From positions 1 through 43,422 of the forward strand of contig NZ_JAOXLP010000028.1 of the NCBI RefSeq assembly GCF_025791835.1: a stretch of DNA of 43,422 nt, given 5' to 3'. Made by a program: the position numbers and the translations under genes. Below are positions 1-9,200 of the stretch, one piece after another. The notes beneath the pieces were generated by a model. It made no database searches. It saw only the letters and a list, made by a program, of their open reading frames with translations, and was not told the DNA's origin. This DNA comes from Roseomonas xinghualingensis (GTDB taxonomy: Bacteria > Pseudomonadota > Alphaproteobacteria > Acetobacterales > Acetobacteraceae). How positions within the stretch are numbered: the stretch's first letter is position 1; each line of letters starts with the position of its first letter.

Positions 1-78
1 GGCCGCGCGGCGCGAAAGCCCGCCCTCCACTGCCCTAACGACGCGGCTGCGAAGATCCTCCGATAAGGTCCGGCCCAT
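1..78 (-). CDS. IS630-family transposase, N-terminal fragment cut by the window edge
   Basis: The first 26 codons, starting at an ATG at 78 on the minus strand, give a peptide beginning MGRTLSEDLRSRVV and continuing through a VEGGLSRRAA stretch. This is the usual start of the N-terminal helix-turn-helix of IS630 transposases, which bind the terminal inverted repeats. The DDE catalytic domain lies outside the window. The same 26 codons occur at the right end, reading outward on the plus strand. Confidence 0.7.
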   Translation of the reverse strand, partial: MGRTLSEDLRSRVVRAVEGGLSRRAA

Positions 79-172
79 CCATGCTGGCCTCCCTACCAGC
101 CATCAGGGTGAATCAGATCGTCGCCGCATCGGGCAAGAATATTCGAATCAGATCGCTCGGATCATGCTCTAG
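1..172 (-). mobile_element. IS630-type insertion sequence, partial (left window end)
   Basis: These bases are the reverse complement of 43251-43422 with a single difference, at base 128. The element's outer end is at about 169-172 (CTAG), and it runs off the window to the left. Read on the minus strand it contains the beginning of a transposase whose N-terminus fits IS630-family helix-turn-helix regions. IS630 elements insert at TA and duplicate it; the TA at 170-171 is the expected target, which agrees with the family call. Only the end and about 26 codons are visible, so the family assignment is good but not proven. Confidence 0.8.
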
Positions 173-2148
173 TCCAGCGAAACCAACTCTGCGCCGTCCT
201 CCACCAGGTCCCCGGCGGCGCAGAGGAGGGCGGCGACCGTGCCATCGGCCGGGGCGGTGATGCGCATCTGTACCTTCATCGCTTCCAGCACCAGCAGTAC
301 CCTTCCGCGCCTGACCTCCTCTCCGGGCGATACCAGCACCTCCAGCACCTTGCCGGGCATGGGTGCCAGGATGCGCCCGGCAGCCGGACCATCCGCATCT
401 GCGGGGATGCGCGGGTCGATTACCCGAAGGGCATGGGCACTGCCGCGCAGCCAGACCGTGACGCTATCCCCCTGATGGAGCACCCGCGCGTGAAGGGCGT
501 TGCCATCCAGGCTGAGGGCAATAGTCCCATCCGGTGCCTCGCGCGCGGCGACCTCCAGCGGCGCATCGGGCAGATCCAGCCGGAACCCGCCCTCGCGAGG
601 GTGGGCCCGCAGGCTGTGTGTTGCCCCGGCATCGGCGAGGAGAATGTCCTGGTATCCCTCCCCATTGAGGCGCCAGGCGGAGGCGGCGTTCCAGGGCGAA
701 TGCGGGTCGGCTGGATCGGTGGCCCTTGGAATGGCCTGATCGAGCAGTATCCGTGCGACGGCGGCGGCCATCGCCTCAAGCGGGACCGGGCCGGGTGGGG
801 CCAGCAGCGTCCCGCCATGGCGGGCGATGAAGCCGGTGTCCAACTGCGCCGCCCTGAAAGCCTGGCTGGCAAGGATGGCGCGCAGCAGGGGCAGGTTGGT
901 GGCGGGACCCGCGATCTCCGTTCCATCCAGGGCGCGAGACAGGCGCGCGATGGCTGCGCCTCGGTCCCGTCCCCAGGCGATCAGCTTGGCGATCATCGGA
1001 TCGTAATGGATGGTGACGGCATCGCCTTCGCGGATACCGGTATCAACGCGGATCCCCTCCAGCCCAGCCGGGAAGCGCAGGTGCTGCACAAGGCCGGTGG
1101 AAGGCGCGAAATCACGCGCCGGATCCTCCGCATAAAGGCGGACCTCGATCGCGTGCCCCTCGATGCCCAGCTGGTTCTGGAAGAGGGGCAGGGGCTCCCC
1201 GGCGGCCACGCGGAGTTGCCACTCCACCAGATCCTGGCCGGTGATCGCCTCCGTCACCGGATGCTCCACCTGCAGGCGGGTATTCATCTCCATGAAATGG
1301 AAGGCATCGCCCTCGGCGATGAACTCCACCGTCCCGGCACCGACATAGCCGATGGCACGCGCGGCATCGCAGGCGGCGCGGCCCATGGCCTCGCGCCGCG
1401 CGGTGTCCATGCCGGGCGCCGGGGCCTCCTCCACCACCTTCTGGTGGCGGCGTTGGATCGAGCAATCGCGCTCGAAGAGATGGACGATGTTGCCCTGGGT
1501 ATCGGCGAAGACCTGGATCTCGATATGCCGGGGACGGGTGAGGTAGCGTTCCAGCAGCACATGGTCGTCGCCGAAGGCCGAACGCGCTTCGCCCTTGGCC
1601 AGGGACAAGCCTTCCTCAAGCCCGGCAGCGGATTCCACGATCCGCATGCCCTTGCCGCCGCCGCCCGCGCTCGCCTTGATCAGCAGCGGGTAGCCGATGC
1701 GCTCCGCCGCCGCCCGCAGAACCTCAGGCGACTGGTCCTCGCCATGGTAACCAGGGACGAGCGGCACCCCGGCCTTCTCCATCAGCGCCTTGGCGGCTGA
1801 TTTGGAGCCCATGGCGCGGATGGCCCCAGGTGGTGGGCCGATGAAGGTGATTCCAGCCGCCGCGCAGGCCTCGGCGAAATCGGCATTCTCCGAGAGGAAG
1901 CCATAGCCGGGATGGATCGCCTCGGCACCCGAGGCCAGGGCAGCCTCGATGATAGCCTCGATCCGCAGATAGCTCTCCCGCGCCGGTGCGGGGCCGATGC
2001 GGCGGGATTCGTCGGCCATGGCAACATGCATGGCCTGGGCATCGGCATCCGAATGCACGGCCACCGTGCGGATGCCAAGGCGCCGGGCGGTGCGGATGAC
2101 GCGGCACGCGATCTCGCCGCGATTGGCGATGAGGATGGTGTTGAACAT
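169..2148 (-). CDS. mccA: methylcrotonoyl-CoA carboxylase, alpha (biotin) subunit
   Basis: 659 residues. It carboxylates its own biotin with ATP and bicarbonate, and the beta subunit passes the carboxyl group to 3-methylcrotonyl-CoA in leucine breakdown. Domains in order: biotin carboxylase N-domain (starts MFNTILIANRGEIACR), ATP-grasp with the glycine loop KASAGGGGKGMR, the motif EMNTRLQVEHPVTE, then a C-terminal biotinyl domain with EAMKVQM (biotinylated Lys about 625). I chose the ATG at 2148; a GTG at 2157 would overlap the mccB stop codon. It lies 5 bp after mccB, last in an ivd-mccB-mccA run. The TAG stop is formed at the junction with the left IS: the TA is the insertion target and the G belongs to the IS. 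The natural end may therefore be slightly altered. Propionyl-CoA or geranyl-CoA carboxylase are alternatives, but the ivd neighbour favours MCC. Confidence 0.93.
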   Translation of the reverse strand: MFNTILIANRGEIACRVIRTARRLGIRTVAVHSDADAQAMHVAMADESRRIGPAPARESYLRIEAIIEAALASGAEAIHPGYGFLSENADFAEACAAAGITFIGPPPGAIRAMGSKSAAKALMEKAGVPLVPGYHGEDQSPEVLRAAAERIGYPLLIKASAGGGGKGMRIVESAAGLEEGLSLAKGEARSAFGDDHVLLERYLTRPRHIEIQVFADTQGNIVHLFERDCSIQRRHQKVVEEAPAPGMDTARREAMGRAACDAARAIGYVGAGTVEFIAEGDAFHFMEMNTRLQVEHPVTEAITGQDLVEWQLRVAAGEPLPLFQNQLGIEGHAIEVRLYAEDPARDFAPSTGLVQHLRFPAGLEGIRVDTGIREGDAVTIHYDPMIAKLIAWGRDRGAAIARLSRALDGTEIAGPATNLPLLRAILASQAFRAAQLDTGFIARHGGTLLAPPGPVPLEAMAAAVARILLDQAIPRATDPADPHSPWNAASAWRLNGEGYQDILLADAGATHSLRAHPREGGFRLDLPDAPLEVAAREAPDGTIALSLDGNALHARVLHQGDSVTVWLRGSAHALRVIDPRIPADADGPAAGRILAPMPGKVLEVLVSPGEEVRRGRVLLVLEAMKVQMRITAPADGTVAALLCAAGDLVEDGAELVSLD

Positions 2149-2153
2149 CGCCC

Positions 2154-3776
2154 TCACATCCGGAACAGGCCGAAGCCCGGCGCGCGATCCGCCCAGCGCG
2201 GGACGGGCCCGTTCAGCGAAGCGGAGATGGCGAGCGCCAGCACCATGCGCGTGTCCGCCGGGTCGATGATCCCATCATCCCAGAGGCGGGCGCTGGCATA
2301 GTAGGGATGACCCTGCGTCTCATACTGATCGCGCAGCGGCGCCTTGAAGCGCTCTTCCTCCTCGGCACTCCAGCCGCCGCCCTTTGCCTCGATGGCGTCA
2401 CGGCGGATGGTGGAGAGGACCGAGGCCGCCTGTTCCCCGCCCATCACACTGATTCGCGCATTGGGCCACATGAACAGGAAACGCGGCGAATAGGCGCGGC
2501 CGCACATGCCGTAATTGCCGGCACCGAAACTGCCGCCGATCACCACGGTGAATTTCGGCACGGTTGCGGTGGCGACAGCGGTCACCATCTTCGCGCCATC
2601 CTTGGCGATGCCGCCGGTCTCGTATTTCCGGCCTACCATGAAGCCGGTGATGTTCTGGAGGAAGACCAGCGGGATGCCGCGCTGGCAGCACAGCTCGATG
2701 AAATGCGCGCCCTTCTGCGCGGATTCCGAGAAGAGCACGCCGTTATTCGCGATGATCCCGACCGGATAGCCATGCAGCCGCGTAAAGCCGGTGACGAGGG
2801 TGGGACCGTAGAGGGGCTTGAACTCGTCGAACTCGGAGGCGTCCACGAGCCGCGCGATGACCTCTCGCACGTCATAGGGGAGACGCAGATCGGCCGGGAT
2901 AAGCCCATGCAATTCGCGCGGGTCATGGGCCGGAGGGCGGGGAGGAGCGATGTCGATCGAGGTGGGCTTGCGTGTGTTCAGCCCGGCCACGATCCGGCGT
3001 GCGATGGCAAGCGCATGGGCGTCATTCTCCGCCATATGGTCCGTCACGCCGGAGATGCGCGAATGCACCTCCGCGCCGCCCAGCTCCTCGGCGCTCACCA
3101 CCTCGCCCGTCGCGGCCTTCACCAGCGGCGGCCCCGCGAGGAAGATCGTGCCCTGGTTCCGCACGATCACGCTCTGGTCCGACATGGCGGGCACATAGGC
3201 GCCACCGGCGGTGCAGCTTCCCATCACCACCGCGATCTGCGGGATGCCCTTGGCGGACATATTTGCCTGGTTGAAAAAGATGCGCCCGAAATGGTCGCGA
3301 TCAGGGAAGACCTCGTCCTGGTTCGGCAGGTTGGCACCGCCGGAATCCACGAGATAGAGGCAGGGGAGGCGGTTCTGCTCGGCGATCTCCTGTGCCCGCA
3401 GATGCTTCTTCACCGTCAGCGGAAAATAGGTGCCACCCTTCACCGTGGCGTCATTGGCCACGATCATGCATTCGCGGCCTTCCACGCGGCCGATGCCTGT
3501 GATGATTCCGGCCGACGGTACTTCGCCACCATAGAGACCATGCGCCGCCAGTTGCCCGATTTCCAGGAAGGGCGAGGCCGTGTCGATCAGGGTCCGGATG
3601 CGGTCGCGTGGCAGCAGCTTGCCGCGGGAGAGATGCTTCTCCCGCGCCGCCAGGCCGCCGCCCTCGCGCACCCGATCCGCCACGGCGTGAAGGTCATCCA
3701 CGAGGGCGCCCATCCGCGCCGCGTTCTCCGCATATTCCGCCGAACGAGTGTCCAGCGCGCTCCGAAGCACCGCCAT
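2154..3776 (-). CDS. mccB: methylcrotonoyl-CoA carboxylase, beta (carboxyltransferase) subunit
   Basis: 540 residues, normal for the family. It transfers CO2 from biotin on MccA to 3-methylcrotonyl-CoA, giving 3-methylglutaconyl-CoA. Both halves of the acyl-CoA carboxyltransferase fold are present. Recognisable segments include [27 protein letters not shown] and, in the second half, [14 protein letters not shown] and [16 protein letters not shown], which are characteristic of MCC beta rather than propionyl-CoA carboxylase beta. The ATG overlaps the ivd stop as TGATG at 3774-3778, so the genes are translationally coupled. The stop lies just before mccA. Confidence 0.94.
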   Translation of the reverse strand: MAVLRSALDTRSAEYAENAARMGALVDDLHAVADRVREGGGLAAREKHLSRGKLLPRDRIRTLIDTASPFLEIGQLAAHGLYGGEVPSAGIITGIGRVEGRECMIVANDATVKGGTYFPLTVKKHLRAQEIAEQNRLPCLYLVDSGGANLPNQDEVFPDRDHFGRIFFNQANMSAKGIPQIAVVMGSCTAGGAYVPAMSDQSVIVRNQGTIFLAGPPLVKAATGEVVSAEELGGAEVHSRISGVTDHMAENDAHALAIARRIVAGLNTRKPTSIDIAPPRPPAHDPRELHGLIPADLRLPYDVREVIARLVDASEFDEFKPLYGPTLVTGFTRLHGYPVGIIANNGVLFSESAQKGAHFIELCCQRGIPLVFLQNITGFMVGRKYETGGIAKDGAKMVTAVATATVPKFTVVIGGSFGAGNYGMCGRAYSPRFLFMWPNARISVMGGEQAASVLSTIRRDAIEAKGGGWSAEEEERFKAPLRDQYETQGHPYYASARLWDDGIIDPADTRMVLALAISASLNGPVPRWADRAPGFGLFRM

Positions 3777-4945
3777 CAGGCGGTCTCGGTGAAGAGTTCG
3801 CGCCCGATCAGCATCCGGCGGATCTCGCTCGTCCCCGCGCCGATCTCATAGAGCTTCGCGTCGCGCAGCAGGCGGCCTGTCGGATAGTCGTTGATATAGC
3901 CATTGCCGCCCAGCGCCTGGATCGCCTCCAGCGCCATCCATGTGGCCTTCTCGGCGGCATAGAGGATGGCGCCTGCCGCATCCTTCCGTGTGGTCTGCCC
4001 ACGGTCGCAGGCCTTGGCGACGGCGTAGACATAGGCCTTGGCAGCATTCATCACCGTGTACATGTCGGCAATCTTGCCCTGCATGAGCTGGAATTCGCCG
4101 ATCGCCTTGCCGAACTGCTTCCGGTCATGGACATAGGGCAGCACGACATCCATGCAGGCCTGCATGATCCCCAGCGGGCCGGCGGCAAGCACGGCGCGCT
4201 CATAGTCCAGCCCGCTCATCAGCACGTTCACGCCGCGCCCCTCGGTGCCCAGCACGTTCTCGGCGGGCACCTCGCAATCCTTGAAGACCAGCTCGCAGGT
4301 ATTCGAACCACGCATGCCCAGCTTGTCCAGCTTCTGCGCGGTGGAGAAGCCCTTGAAGCCCTTCTCGATCAGGAAGGCGGTGATCCCGCGCGGCCCGGCA
4401 TCGGCATCGGTCCTGGCATAGACCACCAGCACGTCGGCATCCGGTCCGTTGGTGATCCACATCTTGCCGCCATTGATGACGTAGCGGTCGCCCTTGCGTT
4501 CCGCCCGCGTGCGCATGCCCACGACATCAGATCCCGCGCCAGGCTCGCTCATCGCCAACGCGCCGACATGCTCCCCGGAGATGAGGCGCGGCAGGTAGCG
4601 GCGCTTCTGCTCCTCATTTCCGTTCCGGGCGATCTGGTTCACGCAAAGATTCGAATGCGCCCCATAGGAAAGCCCCACGCTGGCCGAGGCGCGGCTGATC
4701 TCCTCCATGGCGACGCAGTGTTCAAGATAACCCATGGCCGCGCCGCCATATTCCTCCGGCGCGGTGATGCCGAGCACGCCCAGCTCCCCGAATTTGCGCC
4801 AGAGATCCATGGGGAATTCATTTCTGCGGTCGATCTCGGCGGCGCGGGGCGCGATTTCGTCGGCGGCGAAGGCGGCCACCTGATCCCGCAGCGCGTCAAC
4901 GGTATCGCCGAGGCCGAAATCGAGCCCGCGGAAGCTGTTGCTCAT
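3776..4945 (-). CDS. ivd: isovaleryl-CoA dehydrogenase
   Basis: 389 residues, an FAD-dependent acyl-CoA dehydrogenase that oxidises isovaleryl-CoA to 3-methylcrotonyl-CoA, the step before MCC. Family signatures are [11 protein letters not shown] (about 131-141) and the C-terminal [11 protein letters not shown] region. The substrate can be argued from the active site. The catalytic base sits in GLDYER (Glu249), the position used by isovaleryl-CoA dehydrogenases. The usual MCAD-type glutamate near the C-terminus is replaced by Ala370 in YEIGAGTSE. It is the first gene of ivd-mccB-mccA, with a GAGGGA-type ribosome site just before the ATG. Genes for the next steps (methylglutaconyl-CoA hydratase, HMG-CoA lyase) are not in the window; they may lie beyond the IS. 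Confidence 0.94.
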   Translation of the reverse strand: MSNSFRGLDFGLGDTVDALRDQVAAFAADEIAPRAAEIDRRNEFPMDLWRKFGELGVLGITAPEEYGGAAMGYLEHCVAMEEISRASASVGLSYGAHSNLCVNQIARNGNEEQKRRYLPRLISGEHVGALAMSEPGAGSDVVGMRTRAERKGDRYVINGGKMWITNGPDADVLVVYARTDADAGPRGITAFLIEKGFKGFSTAQKLDKLGMRGSNTCELVFKDCEVPAENVLGTEGRGVNVLMSGLDYERAVLAAGPLGIMQACMDVVLPYVHDRKQFGKAIGEFQLMQGKIADMYTVMNAAKAYVYAVAKACDRGQTTRKDAAGAILYAAEKATWMALEAIQALGGNGYINDYPTGRLLRDAKLYEIGAGTSEIRRMLIGRELFTETA

Positions 4946-5023
4946 GCCGTTCCCTCTCCCTGCTCGACCGGCGGGCTGGGAGAACGGTATGGGCCGCGCG
5001 CCCGCGCCGCAAGCGGGGCCGGT

Positions 5024-7318
5024 CTAGCCTCGCGCAGCCATGAGGAGGCGCTCCGGCGTGGCGGGCAGATCAAGCCGCTTGGGGCCGACCGCATCGCGCA
5101 GCGCGTTCCATACGGCCGTGGCGAGCATCACCGGTGGCTCGCCCACGGCCTTGGAGCGGAACACCGTGTCCACCCGGGCCGGCGCACCCTCCAGCAGCCG
5201 CACATTGAGGATGGGCGGCACGTCGCGGGAGCCGGGGATCTTGTAGGTCGATGGGCCGAGCGTCCGCAGCCGGCCCTCGGCATCCCACCAGAGCTCCTCG
5301 CAGGTCAGCCATCCAAGCCCCTGCACGAAGGCGCCCTCGATCTGCCCCCGGTCCACCGCCGGGTTCAGGGAGCGTCCACAGTCCTGCACCAGATCGGTTC
5401 GCAGCACCCTGTGCTCGCCGGTCAGCAGGTCCAACTCCACCTCCGCCACGGCCGCGCCATAGGAAAAGTAGAAGAATGGCTCGCCCCGCAGCCTAGCCGG
5501 ATCCCAATGAATATCGGGTGTCCGGTAGAAGCCCGTGGAGGAGAGCGAAACCCGCGCCTGGACGCAGCGATGCGCCAGTTCGGAGAAGCCCATGCGGTGG
5601 TTCCCGGCGAAGACCTCCTCCGCCTCGAACATCACCTCCTCCGGCCTTACGCCCCATTCGGCGGCGGCCAGCTCCGCCATCCGGGTGCGAATGGTGGTGG
5701 CCGCGATCTGGGCGGCCCAGCCGTTCAGATCCGATCCGGTGCTCGCGGCGGTGGGGGCGGTGTTGGGCACCTCGGCCGTGCTGGTGGCGGTGATCCGCAC
5801 CCGCTCCACGGGAACGCCGAAGACGCCGGCGACCACCTGGGCAACCTTGATGAACAGTCCCTGGCCCATCTCGGTGCCGCCATGGTTCAGCCGGATCGAA
5901 CCATCCTCATAGACATGCACCAGCGCGCCGGCCTGGTTCATCGACATGATCCCGAAGGAAATGCCGAAGGCCAGCACGAAGCTGCCCAGGCCGCGCTTCA
6001 CCACTTCGGACCGCGCGTTGAAGGCATCCACCTCGGCCCGCCGCCGGTCCCATTCCGCCCCGTCCCGGCATTCTGCCCAGACGCGGCGGATCAGGTCACC
6101 TTCCAGTGCCTGTCCATAGGGGGTGAGGGCGCCATTCCCGCCACCGGCCAGGTTCCGATCCCGCACCGCCTCCTGCGTCGCACCCAGGGCATCCGCGATC
6201 CGGCGCGTGACATCCTCCATCAGCAACACGCCCTGCGGCCCACCGAAACCGCGGAAGGCGGTGTTGCTGACGGTGTTTGTCTTGCAGGCCAGGCCGGTGA
6301 TCGTCACGTCCGGCACATCCAGGCAGTTCAGCGCATGCGTCACCGCGCGGAACACCACCCCCGCCGAGAGATCGACGCTGTGCCCGCCATCCGCCGCCAG
6401 CACGGCGTCCAGCGCCAGGATGCGGCCGCCCTCGTCGAAGCCTGCCTCCCAGCGGAACAGCATCGGGTGGCGCTTGCCCGTGGCAGCAATGTCCTGCTTG
6501 CGGCCCAGCCGCAGCTTTACCGGCCGCCTGATGTGCCGTGCCGCCAGCGCGGCGCAGGCTGCCACCCAGGAGGCGTTGCTTTCCTTGCCGCCGAAGGCGC
6601 CGCCCAGCCGGCGTACCTGCACGGAAAGCCGGTTGTGGTCGCAGCCCAGGACGCGCGCCGCCATATGCTGAACCTCGGTAGGGTTCTGCGTGGAGGAATG
6701 GATGGTCAGATCGCCATCCTCTCCGGGCACCGCCAGGGCGATCTGCCCCTCCAGGTAGAAATGCTCCTGCCCGCCCGCCTGGAACTCACCCGAGAGGCGA
6801 TGCGGCGCGGCTTCGAGCGCCGCGCGCGCATCGCCACGCGCCAGCACCATGGGCGGCATCAGGAAGGCTTCCGCTTCCAGCGCCTCCACAACCGACAACA
6901 CGGGCCGCAGCGGCTCGATAACTGGGCGGATCGCTGCCGCCCCGGCCAGCGCCGCGTCCCGGGTTTCCCCAAGGACGATGGCAAGCGGCTGACCCCAGTA
7001 TTCGACCAGCCCTTCGGCCAGCATGTGCTCCTGGGCGCGCTTTGGCTGGGAGATGTCGTTCTTCCCGGGAATGTCGCCGGGGCCTATCGCCGCCACTACG
7101 CCGGGGACGGCGAAGGCCAGCGAGAGATCGAGCGGCGCCAGACGCCCATGCGCCACAGGCGAGAGGACAAGGGCGGCATGCAGCAGGCCCGGTGGCTCCG
7201 GAAGATCGTCGGTGAAACGGGCCTCTCCCGTCGCGTGCTTCAGCGCGCTGTCCTGGCGAAGCGCCGCGCCAGGGCCGGAGGGGGAGGGGCCGGTGCGTCG
7301 GGACAGGGTATCCATCAC
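5024..7318 (-). CDS. xdhB: xanthine dehydrogenase, molybdopterin-binding large subunit
   Basis: 764 residues, matching bacterial XdhB. It carries the molybdenum cofactor and oxidises hypoxanthine and xanthine to urate in purine breakdown. It begins with an aldehyde oxidase/xanthine dehydrogenase a/b hammerhead (about 20-130), followed by the molybdopterin domains. These contain RRLGGAFGGKES and, near residue 727, the catalytic Glu in KAVGEPP. The start overlaps the xdhA stop by 4 bp (ATGA), so the two are coupled. No xdhC, the chaperone that inserts sulfurated cofactor, follows; the next gene downstream is ivd after 78 bp. Confidence 0.93.
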   Translation of the reverse strand: MMDTLSRRTGPSPSGPGAALRQDSALKHATGEARFTDDLPEPPGLLHAALVLSPVAHGRLAPLDLSLAFAVPGVVAAIGPGDIPGKNDISQPKRAQEHMLAEGLVEYWGQPLAIVLGETRDAALAGAAAIRPVIEPLRPVLSVVEALEAEAFLMPPMVLARGDARAALEAAPHRLSGEFQAGGQEHFYLEGQIALAVPGEDGDLTIHSSTQNPTEVQHMAARVLGCDHNRLSVQVRRLGGAFGGKESNASWVAACAALAARHIRRPVKLRLGRKQDIAATGKRHPMLFRWEAGFDEGGRILALDAVLAADGGHSVDLSAGVVFRAVTHALNCLDVPDVTITGLACKTNTVSNTAFRGFGGPQGVLLMEDVTRRIADALGATQEAVRDRNLAGGGNGALTPYGQALEGDLIRRVWAECRDGAEWDRRRAEVDAFNARSEVVKRGLGSFVLAFGISFGIMSMNQAGALVHVYEDGSIRLNHGGTEMGQGLFIKVAQVVAGVFGVPVERVRITATSTAEVPNTAPTAASTGSDLNGWAAQIAATTIRTRMAELAAAEWGVRPEEVMFEAEEVFAGNHRMGFSELAHRCVQARVSLSSTGFYRTPDIHWDPARLRGEPFFYFSYGAAVAEVELDLLTGEHRVLRTDLVQDCGRSLNPAVDRGQIEGAFVQGLGWLTCEELWWDAEGRLRTLGPSTYKIPGSRDVPPILNVRLLEGAPARVDTVFRSKAVGEPPVMLATAVWNALRDAVGPKRLDLPATPERLLMAARG

Positions 7319-8688
7319 GCGGCCTCCCCCTGTCGGTGCCAGAGGCGTCTGAGCAGGTTCCCGGCGGCGATCCGGCGGTAATCCGCACTTCCCCGCCAGT
7401 CCGACAGCGGCGCGATGGCGGCTTCCAGCGCCTGGGCTGCGGCCTCCACCGCCTCCCGGCTCCAGACCTGCCCGGCCAGCGCGACCTCGGCGGGAATGAT
7501 GCGCGCCACATGCGGGCCGGTGCCACCCAGCGCGATCCGCGCGGAGAATACGCGCCCATCCTCGAAGGCGATCAGTGCCGAAAGCCCTACCATGGTGATG
7601 TCCTGGTCTGGGCGCTTGGACAGCTTCTCCGCCGCGAAGAGCGCGGCCTTCGAAGGACGGGGAATGAACACGTCCAGGATCACCTCGCCGGGCCGCAGCG
7701 CATTGGTCCTGTAGCCGGTGAGGAAGTTCTCCACCGCCATCTCGCGCATCCCCTCCGGCCCGGCGAGACGCAGCGAGGCCCCGAGCGCCACCAGCGGCGG
7801 CAGCGCATCCCCGATGGGCGAGGCCGTGCCCAGATTGCCTCCCAGCGTCCCCATGCCCCGGATCTGCCGCGAACCCAGCCGTCTCAGCAGCCCGGCCAGA
7901 GGTGCGAAAGCCGCATCGCCTTCACAGGCGGCCAGAAGGCGGCGGTAGCTGGCCCCGGCACCCACGAGGAGCCCGTCCGGACGCACTTCCAGCCCGTTGA
8001 GCTCCGGTACGCCGGAAAGGCAGATCACCTCGGCCGGTCTCTCGCGGTGCTCGGAAACGCGGAGGCAAAGATCGGTGCCACCGGCCAGCAGCCAGGCCTC
8101 TGGATGGGCGGCACGCAGGGCAAGCAGCGCTTCCAGGTCCGCGGGGCGGTGGAAGACTTGGCCCGGCGCCTCCAGCTGATTGGCCAGGATTGCGGGCGGG
8201 GAAGGGGACGCGGCCCCATCGTCGCCCAGGCTGGCGAAGGCCTCCACGATAGGCCGGTAGCCGGTGCAGCGGCAGAGATTCCCTGCCAGTGCCTCATGCA
8301 CGTTGCCGCCTTCGCGTGCATGGGCCCAGCCGGTCATGACGATGCCGGGCGTGCAGAAGCCGCATTGTGTGGCGTCGGCTTCCGCAAGGACGCGCTGCAC
8401 CGGATGGGCACCTCCATCGGGTCCGCGAAGCCCCTCCACGGTGCGGATGCAGCACCCATGTGCCTGCCCCAGCAGCAGAAGGCAGGAATTCACCGGGACG
8501 CGGGCGCCGTCGGGCTCCTCGATCACCACGGTGCAGGCCCCGCAATCGCCTTCGGCGCAGCCTTCCTTCGTGCCGGCCAGTGCGGCGGGGCCGCGCAGCC
8601 AGTCGAGCAGCGTCATGGTCGGCGAGGTCCCCGGCGGCAGTTGCCGGGGCGTGCCATTCAGGGTGAGGGTAATAGGGCCGGTTGTCAT
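7315..8688 (-). CDS. xdhA: xanthine dehydrogenase, iron-sulfur/FAD small subunit
   Basis: 457 residues, usual XdhA size. It passes electrons from the molybdenum centre in XdhB to NAD+. The N-terminal plant-type 2Fe-2S domain has Cys44, Cys49, Cys52 and Cys69. The second 2Fe-2S domain has Cys109, Cys112, Cys139 and Cys141 (CGFC and CRCTGY). The FAD domain contains LAGGTDLCLRV and GTLGGNLGTASPIGD. A CO-dehydrogenase flavoprotein C-terminal domain closes the protein. It begins 40 bp after the response regulator gene on the same strand, so co-transcription with that gene is possible. Confidence 0.93.
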   Translation of the reverse strand: MTTGPITLTLNGTPRQLPPGTSPTMTLLDWLRGPAALAGTKEGCAEGDCGACTVVIEEPDGARVPVNSCLLLLGQAHGCCIRTVEGLRGPDGGAHPVQRVLAEADATQCGFCTPGIVMTGWAHAREGGNVHEALAGNLCRCTGYRPIVEAFASLGDDGAASPSPPAILANQLEAPGQVFHRPADLEALLALRAAHPEAWLLAGGTDLCLRVSEHRERPAEVICLSGVPELNGLEVRPDGLLVGAGASYRRLLAACEGDAAFAPLAGLLRRLGSRQIRGMGTLGGNLGTASPIGDALPPLVALGASLRLAGPEGMREMAVENFLTGYRTNALRPGEVILDVFIPRPSKAALFAAEKLSKRPDQDITMVGLSALIAFEDGRVFSARIALGGTGPHVARIIPAEVALAGQVWSREAVEAAAQALEAAIAPLSDWRGSADYRRIAAGNLLRRLWHRQGEAA

Positions 8689-8728
8689 GGGCGGAGCCTA
8701 GCAAGCTCCGCGCCGTGCTTCAGTCGGA

Positions 8729-9091
8729 TTAGGCCAGTGGCAGGCGGGCGAGGGCCGCCGTCAGGTCCTCGGGTGCATAAGGCTTGGCAAGGACGGGCAC
8801 GCTGGCAAGCATTTGCGGCAACCCGGCCGCACCATAGCCCGAGGCAATGACGAAGGGCACGCTCAGCCGCATCAGCGCTTCCGCCACCGGCTCAGAGGTC
8901 TCGCCTGCCAGATTCATATCGAGCACCGCGAGATCCGGCCGCTCCTTCTCGAGCAGCGCCAGGGATTCCGCCACAGTGGCCACCGGCCCGAGGACGATCA
9001 CTCCGGCATCGGCCAGCGTATCCTCCACGAGCATGGCGACCAGGGTCTCATCCTCGACCACCAGAACACGTCGCCCGGCTAGGCTTGCCAT
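8729..9091 (-). CDS. single-domain response regulator (CheY-like receiver)
   Basis: 120 residues, one receiver domain and no output domain. The acidic pair is Glu13/Asp14 (VVEDE), the phospho-acceptor is Asp58 in AVLDMN, the conserved Ser/Thr is Ser84, and the Lys is Lys103 in LAKPY. All the residues needed for phosphotransfer are present. Such proteins act as phosphate shuttles or bind a partner; no histidine kinase is in the window. I chose the ATG at 9091 because GGGGAG lies 7 bases upstream (9099-9104); an upstream ATG at 9118 is less well placed. Confidence 0.85.
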   Translation of the reverse strand: MASLAGRRVLVVEDETLVAMLVEDTLADAGVIVLGPVATVAESLALLEKERPDLAVLDMNLAGETSEPVAEALMRLSVPFVIASGYGAAGLPQMLASVPVLAKPYAPEDLTAALARLPLA

Positions 9092-9155
9092 GCAGACACT
9101 CCCCATTCGCCCGGGCACCAGCGGTAACCGGAGCCCCTTTCCTTACGCCGTGGCC

Positions 9156-9186
9156 CCCGGCCGCCTTGCTGTCAAGGGCGGCCGGG
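9156..9186. terminator. strong hairpin between the Bug gene and the response regulator
   Basis: A perfect 10-bp stem, CCCGGCCGCC (9156-9165) with GGCGGCCGGG (9177-9186), around an 11-base loop. It lies 15 bp past the stop of the 9201-10196 gene. There is no T-tract on the minus strand, so termination would be weak or Rho-assisted. Confidence 0.45.
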
Positions 9187-9200
9187 TTCCATCTGATGGA

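Noticed and set aside
3608..7381. Very long plus-strand open frame (over 1200 codons) opposite mccB, ivd and xdhB
   Set aside because: It lies fully antisense to well-recognised genes. Long antisense frames are expected at about 70 percent GC, and it has no family features. The same applies to other long antisense frames throughout the window.
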